Assembly: GCA_017303735.1 (NCBI GenBank) | Contig: JAFLCF010000001.1 | Location: 1-64,000 of the forward strand | Reading direction: 5' to 3' | Source of the DNA: Anaerolineae bacterium | GTDB taxonomy: Bacteria; Chloroflexota; Anaerolineae; Anaerolineales; Villigracilaceae | DNA length: 64,000 bases | In this document: positions 55,495 through 63,900 of the stretch, in pieces | Layout of the letters: the number at the start of each line of letters is the position of its first letter | Position numbering within the stretch: position 1 is the stretch's first letter | Program-made: the position numbers and the translations under genes | The notes under the pieces: generated by a model | The model's input: only the letters and a program-made list of their open reading frames with translations | Told to the model about the DNA's origin: nothing | The model's database searches: none

Positions 55495-56636
55495 GTGCGA
55501 GGTATCAGGTTTTTGGGTAAGCCGATCAATAGTGCGAGTGGACCTAGCAAGAGCAGCCACATGGCGATGCCAAGACCAAAGCGGTCTGCGAGGATGCCGA
55601 TGAGCAGTGGCAGTAATTTTGCCAGCGGGTCGGTGACGGCGCCAATTGCCATGATGCTGGCGCTCTGACCGGGAAGGCTTGAGTATAACCGCCCTTGCAA
55701 GATGGGATACCACCCGGTGTTGAGGATGTTTACGAGAATGATCAGCAAAATTTTTGGTAGAAAGCCAGGAATGAGCAAGAAAGCAACGAAGGCGAAGGCT
55801 TCAAAGAATGCGGTGATTCGCAAATAACGGATGGTGTCTTTAAGACGGTCGATGATGGGGATGAAGAAGAGGTCGGTGAGGAGACCCATGATGAGCCAAA
55901 TAGTAACTGCAATGCCTGCCTGTGTTTCGTTCACGCCGACGACATCGACGAAGTAGAGCGCGAGAAAACTAAAGACCACGTCTAGCATCAGGTCGGCGAA
56001 TTCAAGCAGGAGCAGCCAGCGCCAGACTTCTTTTCGTTTGAACGCTTGAAATGCGGCTTTGAATCCGTCGAAGACTTCGCGGAAGGAGGGGAAGGGTGTT
56101 TCTTTTTTGTCGGCGGGTAAATAGCGAACGGCAATGAGAACGCAAGCCGTGGAAATAGCCGTGAGCAGGGCATAGGTTCCACGCCAGCCCAACCCGAGAT
56201 AAACGAATAAACCAAGCATCAGCGGGCCGGTGAGCACGCCTAATGAACCAGCGAATGTCCAACGCGCCATATTTTGTTCGTGGCGTTCGGGAGCGGAATC
56301 CATGAGGTTTGCTTGAGAAAGGTTAACCAACGCTCCCGAAGAAGGATTCAAAATGATGAAAGCTAAAAGAAGAAAGAGGAAAGAAAAGCTGATGGATATG
56401 CTGAAGAGAGCGAGCGTGAAAAACACGCCTCCTGCAAGGATGAGCAAACGTCTGCGCCAAACGTCGCCGAGGATACCGATGAAGGGTTCAATGAAAGCGG
56501 CAATGATACCTGGCAGACTAAGCAATAGACCAATTTGAGTGTATGTGAGATTGAGATCCGTGCGAATAAGGGGCCAGGCGGTTTCGATAACGCCAAAGAC
56601 CAGTTCGTCTAGGAACTCGATGAGGAGGTAGATCAT
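55491..56636 (-). CDS. MFS transporter
   Basis: This 381-residue protein has about twelve helices and the loop motif GVFFTLAL-type Gly/Arg-rich sequence after helix 2 (DVWRRRLLILAG). It is unlike the exporter at 20407. The substrate is unknown. The start is ATG 56636; an upstream frame to 56726 is only a stretch of repeat-like sequence. It lies upstream of hemW with overlapping stop and start, and downstream of the methyltransferase gene, all on the minus strand. Confidence 0.88.
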   Translation of the reverse strand: MIYLLIEFLDELVFGVIETAWPLIRTDLNLTYTQIGLLLSLPGIIAAFIEPFIGILGDVWRRRLLILAGGVFFTLALFSISISFSFLFLLLAFIILNPSSGALVNLSQANLMDSAPERHEQNMARWTFAGSLGVLTGPLMLGLFVYLGLGWRGTYALLTAISTACVLIAVRYLPADKKETPFPSFREVFDGFKAAFQAFKRKEVWRWLLLLEFADLMLDVVFSFLALYFVDVVGVNETQAGIAVTIWLIMGLLTDLFFIPIIDRLKDTIRYLRITAFFEAFAFVAFLLIPGFLPKILLIILVNILNTGWYPILQGRLYSSLPGQSASIMAIGAVTDPLAKLLPLLIGILADRFGLGIAMWLLLLGPLALLIGLPKNLIPRT

Positions 56637-56679
56637 AGAGAAAGATGAATGATGAAAGAGGAAAGATGGGGAGATTGCC

Positions 56680-56719
56680 AGACCACAGACCGCCGACGGA
56701 AAATGCGGTCTGTGGTCTG
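56680..56719. repeat. 15-bp inverted repeat between methyltransferase and MFS genes
   Basis: CAGACCACAGACCGC (56680-56694) and GCGGTCTGTGGTCTG (56705-56719) are perfect complements. The right arm also reads as 7-mers GGTCTGT, GGTCTGC, GGTCATT. There is no T tract, so it is not a normal terminator. Confidence 0.7.
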
Positions 56720-56722
56720 CGG

Positions 56723-57529
56723 TCATTCTTTCAATCTGAGCCTTGCCACAATCACTGCAGGGATTTCGCTGAATTTGCCGCCCCAGCCAAGCGGAGTGGT
56801 TTGCGGTATTTCCGGCGGGAAGGCTCGTTCTTCAAAGCCGTCGAGGACGAATCCGTTTTGGAAGGCGAGGTTCAAATAGTATTGCAGCGGACGTTCAAAA
56901 TAAACTTGCGGCTTGGGCTGGTTTCGCAAGGCGAGTCCGCGCATGGAGTAGGGCGTCATGTAACGCGAGGTTTTTATCGAATAGACCGTTTTGATCTCGC
57001 CATCATCCATTTCCTCGACCACGTGCATGGAGGAGGCATTGTTGAAACAGGGATGGGTGATGGAGAAGACAAATGTCCCGCCGGGTTTGAGTAGTTTGGG
57101 CAGGGTGCGAAAAAGCGGTTCGATCTCAGCCATGTCAAAGAGTGCCATGTTGGAGAGGGCGGAGTCGTATTTGGATTCGCCGAGGGAGAGGAGTTGTTCT
57201 TCACTGGTGGCATCTAAAACGTGATACGTGATACTTGAAGCGTGAAGAGCGGTTCTTTGTTTTGCGTATTCGATCAGGTTGGATGAGAAGTCGAAGGCGG
57301 TGACTTTGGCTCCCAGTTCGGCGAGGCGGCGGGTGGTTAAGCCATTTCCGCAGGCAATGTCTAAGATGTGGCTGCCCGGTTTCGGGTCCAGTAGTGAGGC
57401 GAGCGCGGGCCAGCACAAAAGGTTAAAGAAATCGTTACCGTCATCGCCCATGCGGTTATCCCAGACTTCGGCGTTGGCATTCCAAGCGTTCAGTGTTTCT
57501 GTGTTTAAGTCATGTATGGGATCGGTCAT
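56723..57529 (-). CDS. class I SAM-dependent methyltransferase
   Basis: This 268-residue methyltransferase has the SAM-binding loop ILDIACGNGLTTRRLAELG (about 50-70), the acidic end AFDFSSNLIEYAKQ, and the post-motif ALSNMALFDMAEIEPLF. It is like the generic Methyltransf_11/25 group; the substrate is unknown. The start is ATG 57529 with AAGGAG 7 bases upstream. A heptad tract (57219-57246) lies in the coding sequence. It is the first gene of the three-gene minus-strand group with the MFS and hemW genes. Confidence 0.87.
   Translation of the reverse strand: MTDPIHDLNTETLNAWNANAEVWDNRMGDDGNDFFNLLCWPALASLLDPKPGSHILDIACGNGLTTRRLAELGAKVTAFDFSSNLIEYAKQRTALHASSITYHVLDATSEEQLLSLGESKYDSALSNMALFDMAEIEPLFRTLPKLLKPGGTFVFSITHPCFNNASSMHVVEEMDDGEIKTVYSIKTSRYMTPYSMRGLALRNQPKPQVYFERPLQYYLNLAFQNGFVLDGFEERAFPPEIPQTTPLGWGGKFSEIPAVIVARLRLKE
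57219..57246. repeat. heptad-phased repeat in the methyltransferase gene
   Basis: Four 7-mers: ACGTGAT, ACGTGAT, ACTTGAA, GCGTGAA. They code for the segment after the SAM loop, AKQRTALHASSITYHVLDA. Confidence 0.7.
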
Positions 57530-57710
57530 TGCGTCTCCTTGAGAGTTTTGATTTAACCACAATTCGAGAAATTTTATGGGTAATACGTGCCTCACAGAAT
57601 CATCATCGAAAAACCTTCTTGAATCATGATATTAACGTGTGCGTATGTGAGGATAATTTTTTTGATTTCAACGAATGGTTGCAGTAAAAAATATTCACCA
57701 CCCAAAAAGA

Positions 57711-57738
57711 TTGACACTCCACCAGTGCATAGTATAAC
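57711..57738 (+). promoter_or_regulatory. promoter of the speD-speE operon
   Basis: A perfect TTGACA (57711-57716) and TATAAC (57733-57738) are separated by 16 bases. The start near 57745 leaves a leader of about 109 bases before speD. Confidence 0.82.
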
Positions 57739-57744
57739 TACTGC

Positions 57745-57850
57745 AACAGAGTCTGCTTAGAGACGGTTCCATTTGTTACGCAGGGATACATCCTGCGGAT
57801 CAATGGAAAAGGTTTTTAGGCGGGTTCTTTACTTTTTAACCCCCGAGGTG
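57745..57850 (+). promoter_or_regulatory. structured 5' leader of speD, possible regulatory RNA
   Basis: A nested stem is visible: TTCCATT (57767-57773) pairs with AATGGAA (57802-57808), enclosing CGCAGG (57779-57784)/CCTGCG (57792-57797). A second hairpin GGGTT (57822-57826)/AACCC (57838-57842) lies next to the ribosome-binding GAGGTG (57845-57850). I do not recognise it as a named riboswitch. It could control speD translation by hiding the ribosome site. The rest of 57530-57710 holds nothing recognised. Confidence 0.5.
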
Positions 57851-57853
57851 TGA

Positions 57854-58237
57854 ATGAACGCAAGTTTAAAATTAGGTGAACATTATATTTTTGATCTTTC
57901 CGATTGCAACCGCGAAGTGCTCATGGATAGCGAGAAAGCGTACACGTTGTTCGCTCAAGCCGTGCGTGATAGCGGCTTGACGGTTGTTGATGAAGGTTTT
58001 TATAAGTTTAGCCCGCATGGCTTTACATGTTTCCTGCTGCTGGCAGAATCACATGCCAGTTTGCACGCCTGGCCTGAGTATAATTACTGCGCCATCGACC
58101 TTTTTACCTGTGCCATCGGTCAGGATTTTATGCCCGTGCTGATGCGCCTCAAAGAAGCCTTTGGTGCAGATGATTTCGCCGTGCGCAAGCTCGACCGCGA
58201 AGCATCTGTCGAAACCAAACTGCCGATCGCGGCTTAA
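57854..58237 (+). CDS. speD: S-adenosylmethionine decarboxylase proenzyme
   Basis: SpeD decarboxylates SAM to give the aminopropyl donor for spermidine. The 127-residue protein is a self-cleaving proenzyme: cleavage before the Ser in ESHASLHAWPE creates the pyruvoyl cofactor. The Cys in FTCAIG and the following Phe are also conserved. It has the short bacterial form. speE follows 9 bases later. The leader upstream can fold, as described. Confidence 0.94.
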   Translation: MNASLKLGEHYIFDLSDCNREVLMDSEKAYTLFAQAVRDSGLTVVDEGFYKFSPHGFTCFLLLAESHASLHAWPEYNYCAIDLFTCAIGQDFMPVLMRLKEAFGADDFAVRKLDREASVETKLPIAA

Positions 58238-58246
58238 GGACATTGA

Positions 58247-59077
58247 ATGAGCATCTGGTTCACTGAAGAATTACATCCATACTATCGCAAGGGCATTCGC
58301 GTCAAGCGTGTGCTTGCCGATGAACAGACTCAGTATCAGCATCTGCAACTTGTTGAAACCGAATTTTTTGGCAATGCCATGATCCTCGATGGCATCATCC
58401 AACTCACTGAGCGTGACAATATGGGCTATCACGAAATGATCGTGCATGTGCCCATGCTTGCGGTTGGTGCGCCGAAGCGTGTGTTGATCGTCGGCGGCGG
58501 CGATGGCGGCTCGCTGAAACAAGTATTGCGATACCCATCCGTGACGGAAGCCGTGGTCTGCGAGCTGGATCAACGTGTGGTGGATCTCTCACGTGAACAC
58601 TTCGCCGCCTCTTTCGGCGACCCGTGGTCTGATCCACGCTCCAAGCTGCTCGTTCGGGATGCCTTTGGCTTCTTAGAAGAAAACCCTGGTCAGTTCGACG
58701 TCATCATCTCGGATACGACCGACCCGATCGGCATGGCAGAGAGACTTTTTTCCGATGAGTTCCAAAAGTTGGTGGTGCGTGCTCTCACCCCCGGCGGCGC
58801 TGCAGCCACCCAATGTGAGCAACCTTACTTCGACACGGCACTGATCAAAACCATTTATCAATCTGCCAAAAAGCTGACCAAGAATCCCGCCTATTATTAT
58901 GCCAACATCCCCACCTATCCCGGCGGAGGGATTGGCTTCATGTACGTCTCCGATACTCCCTGGGAGAACGGGCTAAAGACGCCGATGCCACCCGGAGAGA
59001 ATCAATATGTCAACCCTGATATTCACCGAGCAGCCTTTGCCCTGCCTGAGTTTTTCAGAAAAGATTTGTACGGGTAA
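58247..59077 (+). CDS. speE: spermidine synthase
   Basis: SpeE transfers an aminopropyl group to putrescine to make spermidine. The 276-residue protein has the SAM-like fold with IVGGGDGGSLKQVLRY, the Asp in IISDTTDPIG, and AVVCELDQRVVDL. AAGGA precedes the ATG, and a terminator follows. Together with speD it supplies polyamine synthesis. Confidence 0.94.
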   Translation: MSIWFTEELHPYYRKGIRVKRVLADEQTQYQHLQLVETEFFGNAMILDGIIQLTERDNMGYHEMIVHVPMLAVGAPKRVLIVGGGDGGSLKQVLRYPSVTEAVVCELDQRVVDLSREHFAASFGDPWSDPRSKLLVRDAFGFLEENPGQFDVIISDTTDPIGMAERLFSDEFQKLVVRALTPGGAAATQCEQPYFDTALIKTIYQSAKKLTKNPAYYYANIPTYPGGGIGFMYVSDTPWENGLKTPMPPGENQYVNPDIHRAAFALPEFFRKDLYG

Positions 59078-59085
59078 TAGCCCTG

Positions 59086-59124
59086 TAAAAAAAGTCTCCG
59101 AGTTCTACAATCGGAGACTTTTCA
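59086..59124 (+). terminator. terminator of the speDE operon
   Basis: AAGTCTCCGA and TCGGAGACTT form a 10-bp stem followed by a short T tract. Confidence 0.85.
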
Positions 59125-59182
59125 TATACAAATCCAATGAAATATTTTACTGGTAACTGCGTCTGAAAAATAGGAGTAAAAC

Positions 59183-60145
59183 ATGAATCCCATTAGAGGT
59201 TTACATCATGTCACTGCAGTGGCACGTGACCCACAACGGAACGTGGATTTTTATCGAAATGTGCTTGGTCAACGGCTGGTCAAACGCACGGTCAACTTTG
59301 ACTCGCCAGATACATATCACTTCTATTTTGCCGATGAAACCGGCAACCCAGGTAGCGTATTGACTTTCTTTGCCTGGCCCAACATGCGGCGCGGAGTACG
59401 CGGCAATGGCGAGACCAATGTCGTGGCATATAACGTTCCGCTGGGGTCGCTCCCATTTTGGGAGGAACGCCTCAAGCAAAATAGCATTACACCCGCCGCA
59501 ATTGAAAAACGCTTTGGGGAAAACGTACTTTCATTCGCGGACCCCGATGGTATGAACGTAGAACTCGTCGAAGTACAAAATTTGCCCACGGTTCAACATT
59601 GGGAGGATGGTCCCATTCCGCAGGCGTATGCCTTGCGCGGATTTCACAGCGTCACCCTCTGGTTGGATGAGGTAGAGCCGACATCTGCCTTGCTGACGCA
59701 AGAGATGGGTTATCGATTCACTGGTGCGGAAGATAATCGCCATCGGTTTGAAGGAGATGGCAATGCCCTCGGTCACATCGTGGATCTGGTACATCGCCCC
59801 GGCAAAATGCAGGCAGGCTTCGGGGCGGGCTCCATTCATCACATCGCTTTCCGTGTGGCGAATGATAAGGAACAGCTGACCTATCAATCCGCGTTGAACG
59901 AGGCGGGGTTTCGCGTTAGCCCGGTGATGGATCGCAGCTATTTTCATTCCATCTATTTTCGTGAACAGGGCGGCGTCTTGTTTGAGATCGCAACGGATAC
60001 GCCCGGCTTTTTGATCGACGAACCCAAAGAGTCGTTGGGCGATGCGTTGAAACTCCCGGCATGGGTTGAACCGCAGCGTGCCGAGATCGAAGCCAACCTG
60101 TTACCTCTCACTCTTAATCCCATTGAAAAAGCGAGCCTATCATGA
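59183..60145 (+). CDS. VOC-family ring-cleaving dioxygenase (MhqE/MhqO-like)
   Basis: This 320-residue protein has two vicinal-oxygen-chelate modules. Metal ligands are likely His8 or His9 (GLHHVTAVARD), a mid-protein His (GFHSVTLWLDE) and the final Glu (GGVLFEIATD). It resembles the YkcA/MhqO-type proteins that Bacillus induces against quinones. An AGGAG site lies before the ATG. The carboxylesterase gene overlaps its stop (ATGA), matching the mhqED pairing. Confidence 0.85.
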   Translation: MNPIRGLHHVTAVARDPQRNVDFYRNVLGQRLVKRTVNFDSPDTYHFYFADETGNPGSVLTFFAWPNMRRGVRGNGETNVVAYNVPLGSLPFWEERLKQNSITPAAIEKRFGENVLSFADPDGMNVELVEVQNLPTVQHWEDGPIPQAYALRGFHSVTLWLDEVEPTSALLTQEMGYRFTGAEDNRHRFEGDGNALGHIVDLVHRPGKMQAGFGAGSIHHIAFRVANDKEQLTYQSALNEAGFRVSPVMDRSYFHSIYFREQGGVLFEIATDTPGFLIDEPKESLGDALKLPAWVEPQRAEIEANLLPLTLNPIEKASLS

Positions 60146-60777
60146 CCATGCCTCACGAAACTTCTCCCGTATACACGGCAGGCGCAAAATTGGAAGATGC
60201 CAAATCCGCGATGATCCTTGTCCACGGACGTGGCGCTTCGGCGCAGGATATTCTTTCTCTGTCCACGCCTCTGAACTTCCCCGGGGTTGCATACTTTGCA
60301 CCCCAAGCAGAAGGCTCCATCTGGTACCCGAATCGATTGATCGCCCCGGTCGAGTCGAATGAGCCTTATCTTTCGGCTGCCATCGCAAAAATTGACGGAT
60401 TGGTCAAGCACATCGAAGCGAGCGGCATTCCAGTAGAAAAGATTTTCATTGGCGGGTTCTCGCAAGGTGCCAGCCTTTCCAGCGAATATGTGATTCGCAA
60501 TCCGCGTTTGTATGGCGGTTTGCTCATTTTCAGTGGAGGCTACATTTGGCAGAGCGGCAAACCTCGTGAAGCCAGCGGAAACTTAAACGGTATGCCGGTC
60601 TTTAATGGCTGTTCCAATGTGGACCCATTCATTCCGTTGGAGCGTATGAAAGAAACGAGTGCCTTGCTCACCTCGATGGGGGCACAGGTCACTGAAAAGG
60701 TTTACCCCAATATGGATCACACTATTATTGACGAAGAGCTCGAACTGGCAAGAGAGTTGATAGAAAAACGTTTATGA
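60142..60777 (+). CDS. phospholipase/carboxylesterase family hydrolase (MhqD-like)
   Basis: This 211-residue alpha/beta hydrolase of the carboxylesterase 2 family has LVHGRGASAQD (oxyanion loop), the nucleophile elbow GGFSQGASLS, and the Asp and His in NVDPFIPL and MDHTIID. It shares the mhqED layout with the dioxygenase upstream. In Bacillus such genes respond to electrophilic quinones; here regulation is unknown. Its start overlaps the preceding stop. Confidence 0.88.
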   Translation: MTMPHETSPVYTAGAKLEDAKSAMILVHGRGASAQDILSLSTPLNFPGVAYFAPQAEGSIWYPNRLIAPVESNEPYLSAAIAKIDGLVKHIEASGIPVEKIFIGGFSQGASLSSEYVIRNPRLYGGLLIFSGGYIWQSGKPREASGNLNGMPVFNGCSNVDPFIPLERMKETSALLTSMGAQVTEKVYPNMDHTIIDEELELARELIEKRL

Positions 60778-60789
60778 CTCAGTAAAACA

Positions 60790-60819
60790 GCCCTAGCGCG
60801 TACCGCTGGGGCCGTTTTT
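60790..60819 (+). terminator. terminator after the dioxygenase/esterase pair
   Basis: GCCCTAGCG and CGCTGGGGC (60790-60812) form a 9-bp stem followed by a T tract. Confidence 0.85.
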
Positions 60820-60834
60820 GTCATGGTATGGGAA

Positions 60835-60862
60835 TTGTATTTCCCTGTGCGCGTGCTATAGT
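60835..60862 (+). promoter_or_regulatory. promoter of the beta-helix protein gene
   Basis: TTGTAT (60835-60840) and TATAGT (60857-60862) are separated by 16 bases. Confidence 0.55.
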
Positions 60863-60870
60863 GGGAATGG

Positions 60871-60890
60871 ATGGGCGTTTTCCCGCCCAT
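60871..60890 (+). other. hairpin in the 5' leader of the beta-helix gene
   Basis: ATGGGCG (60871-60877) and CGCCCAT (60884-60890) form a 7-bp stem with loop TTTTCC, ending 12 bases before the ATG. It could affect translation or mRNA life. No ribosome-binding site is seen between it and the start. Confidence 0.5.
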
Positions 60891-60902
60891 GATTGAACTC
60901 CC

Positions 60903-63900
60903 ATGAAAGCCTTTACGCATTTTTCTCGCCGCATCTTACAAGTTGGTTTGATTGTCATTCTATTGGGGGCATCTTTTCTGCCGACAACTCATGCGGGCGC
61001 ACGTCCATCAGCCTTATTAGGTCAAATCAGTTTTGTTGCCAATATCGAAACAGCGGGAGTGTCCGTCAGTGGAGTGGGGTTGCCGCGGACTGCGCAATTG
61101 TCCTATCGTTTGAGCGGCGAAGCGACCTGGCGCACGGGTCACAACCTGATGCGCATCGACGACGGACGTTTGGTGGGCAGCCTTTTCAATTTGTCACCTT
61201 CCATAACTTATGAAGTCAAAGTTTCAGACGGCGCGAGCGAGATCACCGGCTCATTTACCACACAAGCCGATGAATTATTCTTCGCGCCAACGAATGTGAT
61301 CTATGTCAACGATGATGCACCAACTGGCGGAGATGGCTCCATGTCTGCGCCGTTTCGTAGCATTCAAGAAGGTGTTAATCGCGCCTCGCCCGGGACGCAG
61401 GTCTTGGTGGCAGATGGTATCTATAAAGAGTCGGTCACGTTTCCGGCTTCGGGAACGGCTGGAAATTGGATTCAGGTGCGGGCGCAGGGCGGAGGCGCGG
61501 TTTTGGATGGTTCCACTTCCATCCCAGCTGAGGAGTGGAAACAATACGAAGGCAAGGCAAACGTCTGGTATGCCAAGATCAACCCTGGGATTAAATATCT
61601 TGGGCGCGATGGGCTCCGTTTTTATCAATACGATTTTTTGAATGACTTGCTCAACGAACGCGGACACAATAATGTGACCATGCATGAAGGCTGGTATTAC
61701 GAGCCCGTCAATGGACGTTTGTATGTGCGCGTGCCTCGCAACCCGAATAAATACACCTGGCAGGTTCCGCAGTTTAATTCTGCCTTCATGGTGGATGGAC
61801 GCGATTGGGTCTGGATCGAAGGGTTTGAGATGCGCTTCTATGGCACTGAATATGGATGCGGCGTATGCTCGAAAAATTCTTCGCATATTGTCATTCGTAA
61901 AAATAAGATCCATCATATTCAAAACCCGGTCCATGTTGAGTGGACCGGCGGGGAGGATCGTGGAAACGATACCCGCATCGAATATAACGAAATGTACGAT
62001 ACGCGCCACGGCGAGTGGGCATGGAATGCGGTCAAAGGGACTTCGATGGAGTCGATGGCGATCATCTTGCGTGGTCACATCGGCGCGATCGTGCGTGGAA
62101 ATAACATTCATCATTATTTCAACGGGATATACACCAGTTCCTCTGCCGCGTTGGATAACCCCGGTGTGGCATTTGATGCCGATATTTTCAACAACCGCAT
62201 TTCCAACATTGGGGATGATGCTCTTGAACCCGAAGGGACCTGTGTCAATCATCGCTTCAGGAATAATGTGATTGATTCCACGCTGGTAGGGATTTCGCTT
62301 GCCCCCGTGACAATGGGACCTACATGGGTGCTGCGGAATACGATTTCAAATTATTCAAGTAGAAGCCTGAAATGGGACAAGAACTCGGATGGCTGGGTGC
62401 TGGTCTATCACAATACCAGTTGGACAAATTTCTCCAATCCAAATCAAGCAGAGTTGATCAGCCCAATCTCTAATTCGGTGTTGCGTAATAATATCTTTCA
62501 AGGCAATGGGTATTCCATCGAGGCACGCAACCCCGGGGCGAGCAGCAATGACTGGAATTATGATAATTGGAGCACCTCAAGTGCGGGCTTCCGTTTCAAG
62601 TGGGAGGGTGTCGATCATTCCACGATGAATCAATTGTGTCGTGCATCTGGGCTGGAATGTAATGGGCATGAAGGCATGCCGGGTTTCAGCAACCCATTTG
62701 GCGGTGATTTTTCCTTGCAAGCTTCCAGTTTGAATGTAGATCGCGGATTGCTCATTCCCGGAATCAATGATTCTTTCCTGGGTATTGCACCAGACCTTGG
62801 CGCAATTGAGTCGCCGTATGGCGCTCCACCCAGTGATATTGCAACCAGTACACCATCACCGGTTTCAACTGCAATTGAAACACTCACTCCAACCGCAATT
62901 CCTATTTTTACTCCCACATTAACTCCTTCTCCCGTGATAGCACCTTTAGTACTTGGTGTTTTTCGTACAGACCCAACGCCATCGAATATGGAGCTTATCC
63001 ACTTTGGCGTATTGTTTTCCAAAACGGTGAGCGGTGTGGATGCAGGCGATTTTGTTTTGAGCGCCACGGGCACGCTCGCCGGGTATTCCATTACAGAGGT
63101 TATGGGTTTTGACTCGACCTATCTAGTGACGGTGAACACGGGCACTGGGGATGGAACGTTGCGCCTCGACCTCTTGGATAACGATAGCATTCTCGATGTC
63201 TCTTCAATTCCATTGGGCGGACTCGGCGCAGGCAATGGGACGTTTACAACGGGGGAGACCTTCGTGATCAATAAAAACGCTCCACTCTTAATCTCAAGCC
63301 TGCGTGCCGACCCAAGCCCCACCGCCGCTGAAAGCGTGCGCTTCACGCTAACCTTCTCTGAATCTGTTAGCGGCGTGGATGCGGCTGATTTCGTGCTGAC
63401 AACTTCCGGCTTAAGTGAGGCGGGGGTTACATCCGTAAGCGGCACAGACTTGCTTTACACCGTCACCGTCAACACCGGCACGGGGGATGGATCTCTGCGC
63501 CTTGACCTGCTGGATGATGATAGCATCCTCGATTCTGCGGGAACTCCGCTGGGCGGCACAGGCGTGGGCAATGGAAATTTCTCGGCAGGCGAAACCTACC
63601 TCATAGACCGGGCAACGACTGTGATCCAGTCTGTGTCTTATCCATCCGATGGGGCGCAGGATGGCTGGGTGCTAGAGTCGAAGGAGACCAGCAATAAAGG
63701 CGGTTCGATGAACTCCAATTCTGCCACACTGCGAGTCGGTGATAATGCACAGAATAATCAATACCGTACCATTTTGCAATTTTCTACTGGATCTTTGCCC
63801 GATAATGCCGTCATTACGCAGGCGATCTTAACCCTGCAATTGGAAACCATCGTGGGCGTGAATCCTTTTAGCACGCATCGCCATATGTGGGTGGACCTTC

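Noticed and set aside
5636..57246. CRISPR array from repeated short words
   Set aside because: The units are only 7 bases, contiguous and degenerate, with no spacers, and no cas genes are present.
61275..62252. 325-codon open frame on the minus strand
   Set aside because: It lies opposite the beta-helix coding sequence, has no ribosome-binding site, and its translation resembles no protein family. The plus-strand frame has a signal peptide and recognisable repeats.
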